NCBI GenBank assembly: GCA_944325835.1
Contig: CALVBO010000002.1
Location: 62,001 to 126,000, forward strand
DNA length: 64,000 bases
Direction of reading: 5' to 3'
From: Candidatus Gastranaerophilales bacterium
Lineage (GTDB): Bacteria > Cyanobacteriota > Vampirovibrionia > Gastranaerophilales > Gastranaerophilaceae
Part shown: positions 27,079-34,613 of the stretch, piece by piece
How positions within the stretch are numbered: the stretch's first letter is position 1
How the letters are laid out: each line of letters opens with the position of its first letter
Notes under the pieces: model-generated
What the model was told of the DNA's origin: nothing
Seen by the model: only the letters and a program-made list of their open reading frames with translations
Database searches by the model: none
Position numbers and translations under genes: made by a program

Positions 27079-27282
27079 TTAAATTCCTAAACCAAGGTCA
27101 ATCGGCTCGGTATTTCCGCGGTGCTTTGTAAAAATTACACCGCTGCCGCTTACCCACATTGAATCATCAATCGCGCCGCGCATAAAGTTACGCATTAATA
27201 ATCCATTTTTCAAGCCTTCAATACTCTTGACGCACAATACTGCGCAATTGTCCCTTAATTTTTTGATTAATTTTTTCCCCAT
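27079..27282 (-). CDS. small conserved-looking protein, 67 residues
   Basis: The product (MGKKLIKKLRDNCAVLCVKS..., ending TEPIDLGLGI) has a basic N-terminus and no membrane span or known domain that I recognise. A strong ribosome site (AAGGAG, 8 nt from the ATG) and the hairpin downstream support it as a real gene. It is divergent from another small gene at 27491 across 208 bp of AT-rich DNA. Function unknown. Confidence 0.6.
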   Translation of the reverse strand: MGKKLIKKLRDNCAVLCVKSIEGLKNGLLMRNFMRGAIDDSMWVSGSGVIFTKHRGNTEPIDLGLGI

Positions 27283-27490
27283 GGTCGTTACTCCTTAATT
27301 AAATCCTTAATGATATAAAGTATTTTTTTAAGATATAATTGCGCCATACTGCGTATATATTAAGTTTTGTAAATTTCATTTTCCCAAAAAGGCAATTCTC
27401 GAAAAGAGAAATACTTTATATATACATAGGAATAAAATAGGATATTTATTTTATAAGGAATTCACACACTAAACTCTCGGAGGCTTTAAT

Positions 27491-27727
27491 ATGGCAATAG
27501 GCGCAGAAGACTACATTGATCAGTTGTTAGTAAAAAAATACGCAGATGAGAAAGTAGACAATCATGATAATTTGGAATCATTGGTAGAACCTGAAAAAAT
27601 GCTTGAAGCAATGAAAGATCAAGCCGAAATGTACCGTAACATGATTGCTATTAAACAACGTTTAAACATTGCCTGCTATGCAATCAATGCAAAAGCAGCA
27701 AGATATACTAAAACATCAAGATACTAG
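27491..27727 (+). CDS. small helical protein, 78 residues
   Basis: The protein (MAIGAEDYIDQLLVKKYADE...) is charged and helical, with EPEKMLEAMKDQAEMYRNMIAIKQRLNIACYAINAKAARY as a probable long helix. A good ribosome site CGGAGG lies 9 nt before the ATG. No domain is recognised. It is followed after about 95 bp by maf with its own promoter, so it is likely a single-gene transcript. Confidence 0.65.
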   Translation: MAIGAEDYIDQLLVKKYADEKVDNHDNLESLVEPEKMLEAMKDQAEMYRNMIAIKQRLNIACYAINAKAARYTKTSRY

Positions 27728-27796
27728 AGCGAATAAGGCGCGAATCGCCAAACCGTTATATTTTGATGCAACCCACTTTTAATGTTTCTTTTTTGC

Positions 27797-27802
27797 TATA
27801 AT
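27797..27802 (+). promoter_or_regulatory. maf promoter (extended -10)
   Basis: TGCTATAAT gives a TATAAT box with a TG extension; the -35 region is weak. AAGGAG follows before ATG 27822. Confidence 0.6.
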
Positions 27803-27821
27803 TGTGAAAAAGGAGCAAATA

Positions 27822-28388
27822 ATGGGAAAAAATATTCTTGCCTCATCTTCACCGAGAAGGGCAGAAATACTAAAAGACAAATATATATTTGAAATTATGC
27901 CGTCCCCGTATGAGGAAGTACATACGACGACGGCTTTTTCTTATGGTTATGTGGAGAACCTGGCATATAATAAGGCGAAGGCTGTTGTTCCGCTTGTAGA
28001 AGGAGATTGTACCATTATAGGTGCCGATACCGTTGTCGTACTGGACGGAAAAATTCTTGAGAAGCCAAAGGACTCACAGGATGCCAAAAGGATGTTAAAA
28101 CAGCTTTCCGGCCGCGAACATCAGGTTGTTACAAGTATTGCACTAATACATTCCAAAAACGGGAAAAGCGTAATAAAATCAACCACGTCGCACGTAGTTT
28201 TTAATTATTTGACCGATGAAATGATTGACTATTACGTAGATAATTTTAAACCGCTGGATAAAGCCGGGGCTTACGGTATTCAGGAGCTGCCTCAGGGGTA
28301 CGTAAAATCCTACAGCGGAAGTCTTGAAAATATTATCGGAATTTGCCCGAAAGCGCTTGATGCAGCGTTTAAAGAGCTTAACGCTTGA
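27822..28388 (+). CDS. maf: Maf family nucleotide pyrophosphatase
   Basis: Maf proteins hydrolyse modified or non-canonical nucleoside triphosphates. The 188-residue protein opens MGKNILASSSPRRAEILKD, the Maf signature (S-SPRR), and has EVHTTTAFSYGYVENLAYNKAKAV, GADTVVVLDGKILEKPKD, LSGREHQVVTSIAL and DKAGAYGIQELPQGYVKSYSGSLENIIGI. ATG 27822 is preferred because AAGGAG lies upstream; GTG 27804 would include that site. Substrate class (dTTP/UTP against m7GTP) cannot be fixed by eye. Confidence 0.93.
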   Translation: MGKNILASSSPRRAEILKDKYIFEIMPSPYEEVHTTTAFSYGYVENLAYNKAKAVVPLVEGDCTIIGADTVVVLDGKILEKPKDSQDAKRMLKQLSGREHQVVTSIALIHSKNGKSVIKSTTSHVVFNYLTDEMIDYYVDNFKPLDKAGAYGIQELPQGYVKSYSGSLENIIGICPKALDAAFKELNA

Positions 28389-28412
28389 TTTTTAAAGAAA
28401 AAATATTAAAAT
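28385..28412 (+). promoter_or_regulatory. possible leaderless promoter before the 28419 gene
   Basis: TTGATT (28385-28390), 16-bp spacer, TAAAAT (28407-28412), ending 6 nt before ATG 28419. No ribosome site is present. Confidence 0.45.
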
Positions 28413-28418
28413 AGATTT

Positions 28419-29162
28419 ATGAAGCGAATATTTTTGTTAGTGTTAACGGGAATAATATTGGGTACAGCCGGTTTATGTGATGAACGGGTAGGCGAACCGC
28501 CGCAAACAGTACCGGCGAATCAGGACGAACAACCGGCGACTTCACCTGCACAGCCGGAGGAAGCATTACCGGAAGATACTACAGCCACAGAAAGTTCCGC
28601 AGAGCCGGCCGAAATTCCACAGGACAACACCGCACAAGATAGTGAATACAAAGATATTGAAGATTCTGACATCCCTGAAATCTACCGGAGCCTTGACGTT
28701 CCGGATTTCAGATATGTTCACGACCTTGATCCGGATGAATACGTTGACACCCAAAACGCTGCGTGGTCGCCATATTCTCTTTTTCGATTGACCGCACCGC
28801 TATACTTCAAAACCATAACAATTCAGCCGGGATACTACTTACTCACCCCGCGCGAACATGCCGGCAACTGGTATATGCTTTTCAAAGAAGCCGGAAAGGT
28901 GAAATACATTGTGCCGATTTATGATAAAAAGATTGTACCTATGGACTTTTATAAAGACCACCTGCCGGAAGAAAAAACCACCTGGTCGCAACGCCAGCAC
29001 CTGCGTTTGTTAAAATTTGTAGGAAAATTTAAGTCCTCGCAGCGTCCGGAAATGCCAAAGACATATCTGGAAGCGGAGGACTTAGATGATAATTTTATAG
29101 TAATAATTCTATACTGGGGTGATTACAAGTATTATATGGTACTACGCTCAGTCCCGATGTAG
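28419..29162 (+). CDS. exported protein with acidic Pro-rich linker
   Basis: A 247-residue protein with an N-terminal signal peptide (MKRIFLLVLTGIILGTAGLC, possibly a lipoprotein-like Cys20), an acidic Pro/Glu/Thr/Ala linker (about 22-85), and a C-terminal domain with WSPYSLFRLTAPLYFKTITI, PGYYLLTPREHAGNWYMLFK, VKYIVPIYDKKIVP and IILYWGDYKYYMVLRSVPM. The domain looks beta-rich. I do not recognise the family. The linker suggests it spans part of the periplasm or cell wall. Convergent with prepilin 3. Confidence 0.7.
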   Translation: MKRIFLLVLTGIILGTAGLCDERVGEPPQTVPANQDEQPATSPAQPEEALPEDTTATESSAEPAEIPQDNTAQDSEYKDIEDSDIPEIYRSLDVPDFRYVHDLDPDEYVDTQNAAWSPYSLFRLTAPLYFKTITIQPGYYLLTPREHAGNWYMLFKEAGKVKYIVPIYDKKIVPMDFYKDHLPEEKTTWSQRQHLRLLKFVGKFKSSQRPEMPKTYLEAEDLDDNFIVIILYWGDYKYYMVLRSVPM

Positions 29163-29168
29163 AAACGG

Positions 29169-30563
29169 TTAACGTTTGACGCACCAGACGTTATATCCGC
29201 CTGTTCGCGGTAAAGTTGCGGCCCGACCGGTATAGAAGCTTTGCCCCCACCCGTTGGAAGAATCTATGACCGAACTGGTCCAGAAATACCCGCTTCCCGG
29301 AAGGCCAAACATAACTCTGTTATAAAATATGGCAGCAAGCTCATCACGATTTGGAACACGACTTTCAGAATCCTGTGCCTGACATAATTTGCCGGCATTT
29401 TTCTGCGATGTGGAACCGGCACTTCCGACTGATACGGGTACCGGAGCGACCACGGATGAATCCGAAGGATAGAGTACCGTTATCACACCAATATCTTTCC
29501 CAAAAGTGTTAGGACCTTTGTTTCCGTTCAAATCATAGATAAAGTTTGCACACATTTTAGCCTGTCTGTAATTCCAGGTGGTTTCGGCTAAATCAGATAT
29601 ACAGTTCGGATTATAGTAAACAATAATACTTTCCCCGTTTGCCGTTTCAAATGCGGCGGCTTTTGTATCAAGTTGTGAATATTGATAAGACTCACTACCG
29701 GTAGGTCCGCCTATAAATGTACTGTTAAACATAGGATTTAGACCGACCAGTGTTGTCGGAACATCCACTTTACTAGCCTGCAAATTTGTAATTTGTGAAA
29801 CGATACCGCAATCTTCAAGGTGCTCGCTGTCACAGATATTGTTGATTTTGAGGACTTTGGAAAGTCCTGCAGTAACAAATGTTTCCGCCGCTGTGTCCTC
29901 GGCTGAGGTTGAAGAATCACCCTCGGTAAGGGTTCCATAACCATTTAACGCCGGCATCAGAGCAATTGCCTGACTAAACCGCGCATAAAGCGCTTTTCTC
30001 TGTGTATTCCACGTCCGTTCATTAATGTTTCCTGTGAGTGACGGTAGCGTTATCGCCGCAACCACACCGATTATCGTCAGGGATAACAGTATTTCCGCCA
30101 TGGTAAAGGCCAAGCCGAGCAGAGCCACGGAACAAGGCTTGCCTTGTGTAGAGTCGAGCGCGCGACGCGGCGTGCCTGAGGCACTTCCCCGATACGTTGG
30201 TAGGTTTTGTCGTAACGTTATAAGACCGGCTTTGCCGGCGCGCTCTTTCGCGCAAGCGCGAGCGGTGGCGTTTGCGTGAGCGAGCGGAGTGCGGAGTGCT
30301 GAAAGCACGTAGGCACGTTTTCCGCGAGGCGAACAAGAAAACGCGAGGCGCAGTACCAACATTGACTGGATTGCCACGCGGTCTGCGACCGCTCGCAATG
30401 ACGGACATTTTGCGTATTCCACGCTTACTTTTTTCGTCGTCCAATCGCTCGGAACCAAAACTTCTTTCGTTAATTTTCCACTCGGGTTGTTTTGTGGATA
30501 TCGCTCAGCGACCGGCTCAGCCTTCCCGCTCAAATTTTTCGTGGTACAGTCGCACGGGGCCAA
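29169..30563 (-). CDS. prepilin-like protein 3 with long low-quality N-terminal extension
   Basis: The pilin part begins LGLA|FTMAEILLSLTIIGVV, with mature Phe1 encoded at about 30107, and carries the shared ERTWNTQRKALYARFSQ and DLNGNKGPNTFGKDIGVIT segments; the tail ends TGGYNVWCVKR. In front lie about 152 residues of Arg/Ser/Ala-rich sequence encoded by GC-rich repeat modules; this is unlikely to be a folded domain. The frame is open back to the G14 tract at 30585-30598. No ATG lies close before the signal, so the usual short-leader start is missing and only TTG 30563 or a slippage-dependent upstream start is available. Either this copy is decaying or it is expressed from the phase-variable leader. 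Confidence 0.7.
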   Translation of the reverse strand: MAPCDCTTKNLSGKAEPVAERYPQNNPSGKLTKEVLVPSDWTTKKVSVEYAKCPSLRAVADRVAIQSMLVLRLAFSCSPRGKRAYVLSALRTPLAHANATARACAKERAGKAGLITLRQNLPTYRGSASGTPRRALDSTQGKPCSVALLGLAFTMAEILLSLTIIGVVAAITLPSLTGNINERTWNTQRKALYARFSQAIALMPALNGYGTLTEGDSSTSAEDTAAETFVTAGLSKVLKINNICDSEHLEDCGIVSQITNLQASKVDVPTTLVGLNPMFNSTFIGGPTGSESYQYSQLDTKAAAFETANGESIIVYYNPNCISDLAETTWNYRQAKMCANFIYDLNGNKGPNTFGKDIGVITVLYPSDSSVVAPVPVSVGSAGSTSQKNAGKLCQAQDSESRVPNRDELAAIFYNRVMFGLPGSGYFWTSSVIDSSNGWGQSFYTGRAATLPRTGGYNVWCVKR

Positions 30564-30584
30564 TTGTAGAACCGGCTCAGCCGG
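30108..30584. repeat. GC-rich repeat modules in the prepilin 3 linker
   Basis: This stretch is much richer in G and C than its neighbours and holds several palindromes seen elsewhere: a REP-like unit (ATTGCCACGCGGTCTGCGAC then CGCTCGCAATGACGG) near 30370-30405, GCCGGCTTTGCCGGC near 30230, and ACCGGCTCAGCC twice. It is open in the prepilin frame but also in other frames, as GC-rich DNA often is. Confidence 0.65.
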
Positions 30585-30630
30585 CCCCCCCCCCCCCCGT
30601 ACAAATTGTTACACTCTTACGTTTTTCCAT
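30585..30630 (-). promoter_or_regulatory. leader ORF plus G14 tract before prepilin 3
   Basis: AAAGGA precedes ATG 30630, encoding MEKRKSVTICT, then exactly 14 G (plus-strand C14, 30585-30598). With 14 G the frame reads into TGA three codons later. With 13 or 16 G it continues through 159 sense codons into the prepilin signal. Sequence around it is nearly identical to the prepilin 2 leader. Confidence 0.78.
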
Positions 30631-30652
30631 CTTTCTATCCTTTCTTTTTTCT

Positions 30653-30688
30653 TGTTAATTAGTTAATCAGTTAATTAGTTAATTAGGA
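30653..30688. repeat. tandem GTTAATTA-type repeat in the prepilin 3 untranslated leader
   Basis: About four copies of an 8-bp unit (AGTTAATT, one altered to CAGTTAAT) lie between the promoter and the leader ORF. Each unit is itself nearly palindromic. Copy number could vary by slippage. Confidence 0.65.
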
Positions 30689-30817
30689 TTATGGGATTTA
30701 AACCGGGTTTATTTTCTTCCTTTTCGGTCATATTCCTTATTAACTCTTTAACTTATTAACTTTTCTCGTCCGTTTGACAATATTGACTTTTTCTCTTAGT
30801 GCATTATTGCCACTCTC

Positions 30818-30846
30818 ATTATGTAACATTTTTTATCATACGTCAA
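30818..30846 (-). promoter_or_regulatory. promoter of prepilin 3
   Basis: TTGACG (30841-30846), a 17-bp spacer and CATAAT (30818-30823), matching prepilins 1 and 2. It gives an untranslated leader of about 180 nt to ATG 30630. The permease gene at 30896 diverges from it. Confidence 0.75.
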
Positions 30847-30895
30847 GGGTGTTTGTGATATATTAAAAAACGGAATTATAAAATGGAGATATATT

Positions 30896-32242
30896 ATGTT
30901 ACAAGAATTCATTTCAAGTCACGGGATGGTTATTTCCGGATTAATTCTGGTGATTGCGTATGTATTTATCGCGACAGAAAAAATCCAGAAATCCGTAGTT
31001 GCACTCGTAGGTGCAGCCTTGACTTTACTCCTCGGGTTATTGCCTTTCCACGGGCACTTAGACAGCAGTGCAGGGCAATATATCAAAGGGGTCTTTGATT
31101 ATGTTGAATTTGAAGTTATCTTCCTGCTTATAGGCATGATAATTTTAGTTCACATTGCAAGCAGAAGCGGCGTGTTCAAATGGATGGCAATTCAGCTGTT
31201 AAAACTGACGAAAGGTCATCCGAAATGGGTTTTATTCACCCTTGCAGCTTTTACGGCCGTTGCTTCGGCATTTCTGGACAACGTAACAACCGTTGTGCTT
31301 ATGATGCCGATAACGTTTGTAATAGCAAAAGAATTTGATACAGATCCGGTTCCGTTCCTTATCTCGGAGGTTCTGGCGTCAAATATCGGCGGAACCGCAA
31401 CGTTAATCGGCGATCCGCCTAACATCATTATCGGGGCAAGAGCAGGTTTAAGCTTTATGGACTTTATCAAAGAGCTTACCCCTATCATTGCAGTAATTTT
31501 TATTGCATCTATTGCAGCTCTTACCTTTATGTTCAGAAAGCAGCTAAAAGCAACGCCTGAAAAAATGGCGCACATCGCAAATATGGATAATTCAAAAACC
31601 ATTACGGATAAAGGCTTAATGATACGTTCAATGGTTACGTTATTCCTCGTAATCCTCGGTTTTGTAACGCATGATTTAACTGGAATTCCTGCGTATGTAT
31701 TTGCGGTTGCTGGAGCTGCGTTTCTGCTGTTATTTGAGAAACCAAAAGAAATTTATGCTGATGTTGAATGGCTTACAATCTTCTTTTTTGTAGGTTTATT
31801 CATCATAATCGGCGGATTTGAAGCAAACGGCGGGATAAACTTCCTTGCGAACAAACTTATAGAAGTTACGAACGGAAGCCTCAACCTCGCAACAATGTTA
31901 ATTCTCTGGGGTTCGGGAATTTTGTCCGGTGTAATCGACAACATTCCGTACACAGCCACAATGGCGCCATTGATTTCAGAATTAATCAATCCTGAAAACG
32001 CGAACGCTTTAATATACAGCGGAACCGGTCATTCGCCACTGTGGTGGGCATTGTCACTCGGAGCGTGCCTCGGCGGAAACCTTACGATTATCGGCGCGGC
32101 AGCAAACGTTATCGTGTCTGAAACCTCTACAACAAAAGGTTATCCGATTTCGTTTATGAGATTTATGAAATACGGTGCACTCGTAACATTCATTTCGCTG
32201 TTGTTATCGTCTATTTACCTTTATGTAAGGTATCTGCGATAA
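30896..32242 (+). CDS. ArsB/NhaD-family (IT superfamily) ion permease
   Basis: A 448-residue polytopic inner-membrane protein with about 10-12 hydrophobic spans. Family motifs include VFDYVEFEVIFLLIGMIILV, FLDNVTTVVLMMPITFVIA, ASNIGGTATLIGDPPNIIIG, FFVGLFIIIGGFEANGGINF, GVIDNIPYTATMAPLI and GACLGGNLTIIGAAANVIV, the inverted-repeat hairpin loops of this superfamily. Members export arsenite or exchange sodium or carboxylates for protons; no arsC/arsR is nearby, so arsenic is not supported and Na+/H+ or organic anion transport is equally likely. GGAG precedes the ATG by about 9 nt. A strong terminator follows. Confidence 0.88.
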   Translation: MLQEFISSHGMVISGLILVIAYVFIATEKIQKSVVALVGAALTLLLGLLPFHGHLDSSAGQYIKGVFDYVEFEVIFLLIGMIILVHIASRSGVFKWMAIQLLKLTKGHPKWVLFTLAAFTAVASAFLDNVTTVVLMMPITFVIAKEFDTDPVPFLISEVLASNIGGTATLIGDPPNIIIGARAGLSFMDFIKELTPIIAVIFIASIAALTFMFRKQLKATPEKMAHIANMDNSKTITDKGLMIRSMVTLFLVILGFVTHDLTGIPAYVFAVAGAAFLLLFEKPKEIYADVEWLTIFFFVGLFIIIGGFEANGGINFLANKLIEVTNGSLNLATMLILWGSGILSGVIDNIPYTATMAPLISELINPENANALIYSGTGHSPLWWALSLGACLGGNLTIIGAAANVIVSETSTTKGYPISFMRFMKYGALVTFISLLLSSIYLYVRYLR

Positions 32243-32263
32243 TCCGGCTGAGGTAAAGCAATA

Positions 32264-32293
32264 AAAAAGCCTTCCCGAAAAGGAAGGCTTTTT
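32264..32293 (+). terminator. terminator after the permease
   Basis: A perfect 12-bp stem (arm AAAAAGCCTTCC) with loop CGAAAA, followed by TTTATTTTTA. Confidence 0.88.
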
Positions 32294-32393
32294 ATTTTTA
32301 TGGGTAAAAACGAACTACCCGATTGAATAGTAACTTTTGGCAATGTTAAAGCTGTGGAAGAAAGTACATAATCTAGTATCGGTTTTTTAAGAC

Positions 32394-32424
32394 TTGAACT
32401 TTTAAGGAGATTCAAAAAGTTCAA
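32394..32424 (+). promoter_or_regulatory. 5' leader hairpin of the SLH protein gene
   Basis: TTGAACTTTT (32394-32403) pairs with AAAAGTTCAA (32415-32424) around an 11-nt loop that itself contains AAGGAG. The true ribosome site AAGGAGG follows at 32433-32439, 5 nt before ATG 32445. A stabilising or decoy role for an abundant surface-protein mRNA is possible. Confidence 0.55.
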
Positions 32425-32444
32425 ACTTACACAAGGAGGTAAAA

Positions 32445-34526
32445 ATGACTATTAAAAAACTTACTGTGGCAGCTGCAATTGCCGTTGGAATAGTAACGAG
32501 TTCCTTGACCCAAGCAATGGCTACCTGCCCGTGCACTCAGAGCGCTCAACCGATTGCGCCTTGTGCAGAACCATTACCTGTAGTAACAGGCGGAGCTTGT
32601 CCGTGTAACGAAGTTCCAAAAACAAATTGCAACAAATGCAAGAAATCTTTTGATGAATGCAACTGCAAGGAGGAACCGGCACCTTGCGCAACACCATGTG
32701 AGGATCCTTGCCACCCAAAAAAGCAAGACAAGGATTGTGGATGTGGTGGAGACGCTGATTTAAGCTGTGAACCTGCTCCGGAACCGGCGTGTGCTGCATG
32801 CGCACAAACAGGTAAACCGTCAAGACAAGATATGCGTCAAGTCTATGGTTATCCCAACGCTATTTACGGAACAAACAACTACGTGGGTCAACCTGCAAAC
32901 TCAATCCTTTCTTCAGAAACAGCAATAGGAAACCACTCTGTTAATCGTTTATCCTCTGATATTAACGGCGTAACCGTTGCTTCAGACGGTCAGATTACCG
33001 GTGCGGCAACCCAAATTCCGTGCCTTAACGAAGCTCCTGACAGATACAACGGTATCCCTGTTATGAGAAACGAAAGAACTATGGACGGCAAAAATTGCCC
33101 TATTGATTTGCAAACAGAAAATTCTATGGAGGCAATTAAAAAGAATTTCGTCCCTTTCGACATTAATGCAGCATTATCTGATATGGGCGTAAACACCATG
33201 ACCGGTGCTGCTGCGGATTTAGGCGGCGGCTGCGCGTTCCCTGATGTTCCGAACGGCTACTGGGCAGCATGCAATATCGACAAACTCGCAATGAATGATG
33301 TTGTCGTAGGTTATCCGGACGGCTTATTCAAGCCAAACAAAAACATTTCACGTGCAGAATTCGCAACTATGCTTGTCAAAGGTTTCAATCTTGATTGCGA
33401 CATGAACAGAACAACACAGTTCAAAGATGTACCAACCTCAAACTGGGCTAACCCTGCAATTGCAAAAGCAGTTGACGAAAACCTTATGAAGGGATATCCT
33501 GACGGCAAATTTGAACCGGGTAAAAACGTAACAAGAGCAGAAGCCCTGACAACAATTGCAAAAGGTATGACCTGCGATATCGACCAGTGTAAAGCTGATG
33601 AAATTTTAAGCAAATACACAGACGGCGCGTCAGTTCCTAACTGGGCAAGAATTCCGGTTGCAAAATCATTATCAAGCGGTGCACTGAAAGATTCACCTAA
33701 TCCTAACATGATTATGCCTAACAAAGATGCTTCCCGTGCCGATGTTGCATCTATGATGCAAACAGTCCGCGTAGCATTAGGCTATGACACTAACCCTAAA
33801 ACAGCAAATGAAATCTGCCCTGTATGCCCTACAGACAAAAAAGCATTTGTTGAAGAAGAAGAAATCGTTAAAATCCCTACATTGAAGGTTAAAATGATCG
33901 ACCAGATTACGGCAAAATCTTCACACGTAGGTCAATACTTCAGAGCAAAAACTCTTGAAGATATAACAATTAACGGTCAATCCTTCCCTTGCGGTTCTGT
34001 TGTAACCGGTCAGGTTGTTGAAATTGTAAGACCTTCCGGCTGCGACAAGGGTGCGTTGAAACTTTCTTTCACAAGCATCAAAAACGGCAAATGCAAAGCT
34101 AATCTGCCAAAACAAATTTTGACAGCACAGGTTAACAAATCAAAACAGGTTAACCCTATTGCAAGACTTGTAGAAATGCCATTTACCCTTGCAGGTTCCA
34201 TGATAGGTGTTGTCGGCAGAACAGCAGGCGGTATCCTGACTAACGTCGGTAACGCAGCTGAAAACGTAACCAACGACGCAGGCTATATGCTCGGTCACGT
34301 ATTCCAGGGCCAATTTGGCGCTGCTGCCAGAAACCTCGGCGATGGTGTATGGGAAACTGTTAAAGCTCCTATTGATACAACAAGAACAGCTTTATCAGGA
34401 GCTATGGGCTTATTCCAGACTACCGGCGACGAAATTGCTTACCTTGTTGACCCTCGCGGTTATAAAATCTCCGCAGTTAATCCAAGAGAACACGTTACTA
34501 TTGCTTTCGGATGTGCTGAAGAATAG
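32445..34526 (+). CDS. Cys-rich S-layer-homology protein
   Basis: A 693-residue exported protein. Residues 1-26 form a signal peptide (cleavage near AMA|TCP). Residues 27-125 are extremely Cys- and Pro-rich, with CPC, CNKCKK, CNCKEE, CGCGG and ACAACAQ clusters that could bind metal or form disulfide crosslinks. Three SLH repeats follow (about 265-445: FPDVPNGYWAACNIDKLAMN, VVVGYPDGLFKPNKNISRAE; FKDVPTSNWANPAIAKAVDE, LMKGYPDGKFEPGKNVTRAE; a third weaker copy), which anchor proteins to wall polymers. The C-terminal part has ITINGQSFPCGSVVTGQVVE, like the exported 344-residue protein at 58909, then an Ala/Gly-rich amphipathic tail. It is probably an abundant cell-surface or outer-membrane-linking protein. 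Confidence 0.85.
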   Translation: MTIKKLTVAAAIAVGIVTSSLTQAMATCPCTQSAQPIAPCAEPLPVVTGGACPCNEVPKTNCNKCKKSFDECNCKEEPAPCATPCEDPCHPKKQDKDCGCGGDADLSCEPAPEPACAACAQTGKPSRQDMRQVYGYPNAIYGTNNYVGQPANSILSSETAIGNHSVNRLSSDINGVTVASDGQITGAATQIPCLNEAPDRYNGIPVMRNERTMDGKNCPIDLQTENSMEAIKKNFVPFDINAALSDMGVNTMTGAAADLGGGCAFPDVPNGYWAACNIDKLAMNDVVVGYPDGLFKPNKNISRAEFATMLVKGFNLDCDMNRTTQFKDVPTSNWANPAIAKAVDENLMKGYPDGKFEPGKNVTRAEALTTIAKGMTCDIDQCKADEILSKYTDGASVPNWARIPVAKSLSSGALKDSPNPNMIMPNKDASRADVASMMQTVRVALGYDTNPKTANEICPVCPTDKKAFVEEEEIVKIPTLKVKMIDQITAKSSHVGQYFRAKTLEDITINGQSFPCGSVVTGQVVEIVRPSGCDKGALKLSFTSIKNGKCKANLPKQILTAQVNKSKQVNPIARLVEMPFTLAGSMIGVVGRTAGGILTNVGNAAENVTNDAGYMLGHVFQGQFGAAARNLGDGVWETVKAPIDTTRTALSGAMGLFQTTGDEIAYLVDPRGYKISAVNPREHVTIAFGCAEE

Positions 34527-34561
34527 TACAGCAGAAAGTATAAGTTAAATAGTTCGTTGCC

Positions 34562-34599
34562 CGAAAAGGGATAGAAGAAATTCTTCTATCCCTTTTTCG
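34562..34599. terminator. strong bidirectional terminator after the SLH gene
   Basis: A 16-17 bp stem (arm CGAAAAGGGATAGAAGAA, one unpaired base) with a short loop, T-rich on both sides, between convergent genes. Confidence 0.9.
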
Positions 34600-34613
34600 T
34601 TTAAACTTTTATA

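Noticed and set aside
27283-27490. Regulatory RNA between the two small divergent genes
   Set aside because: A weak hairpin (TTCTCGAAAAGAGAA, 27395-27409) is present but there is no clear promoter-terminator pair.
30272-30658. Plus-strand ORF of 128 residues antisense to the prepilin 3 linker
   Set aside because: It is a product of GC-rich repeat DNA with few stops, lacks a ribosome site and has a low-complexity Arg/Ser/Pro product.
30896-32242. Arsenic resistance operon
   Set aside because: The permease belongs to the ArsB/NhaD superfamily but no arsC, arsR or arsA-like gene is adjacent.
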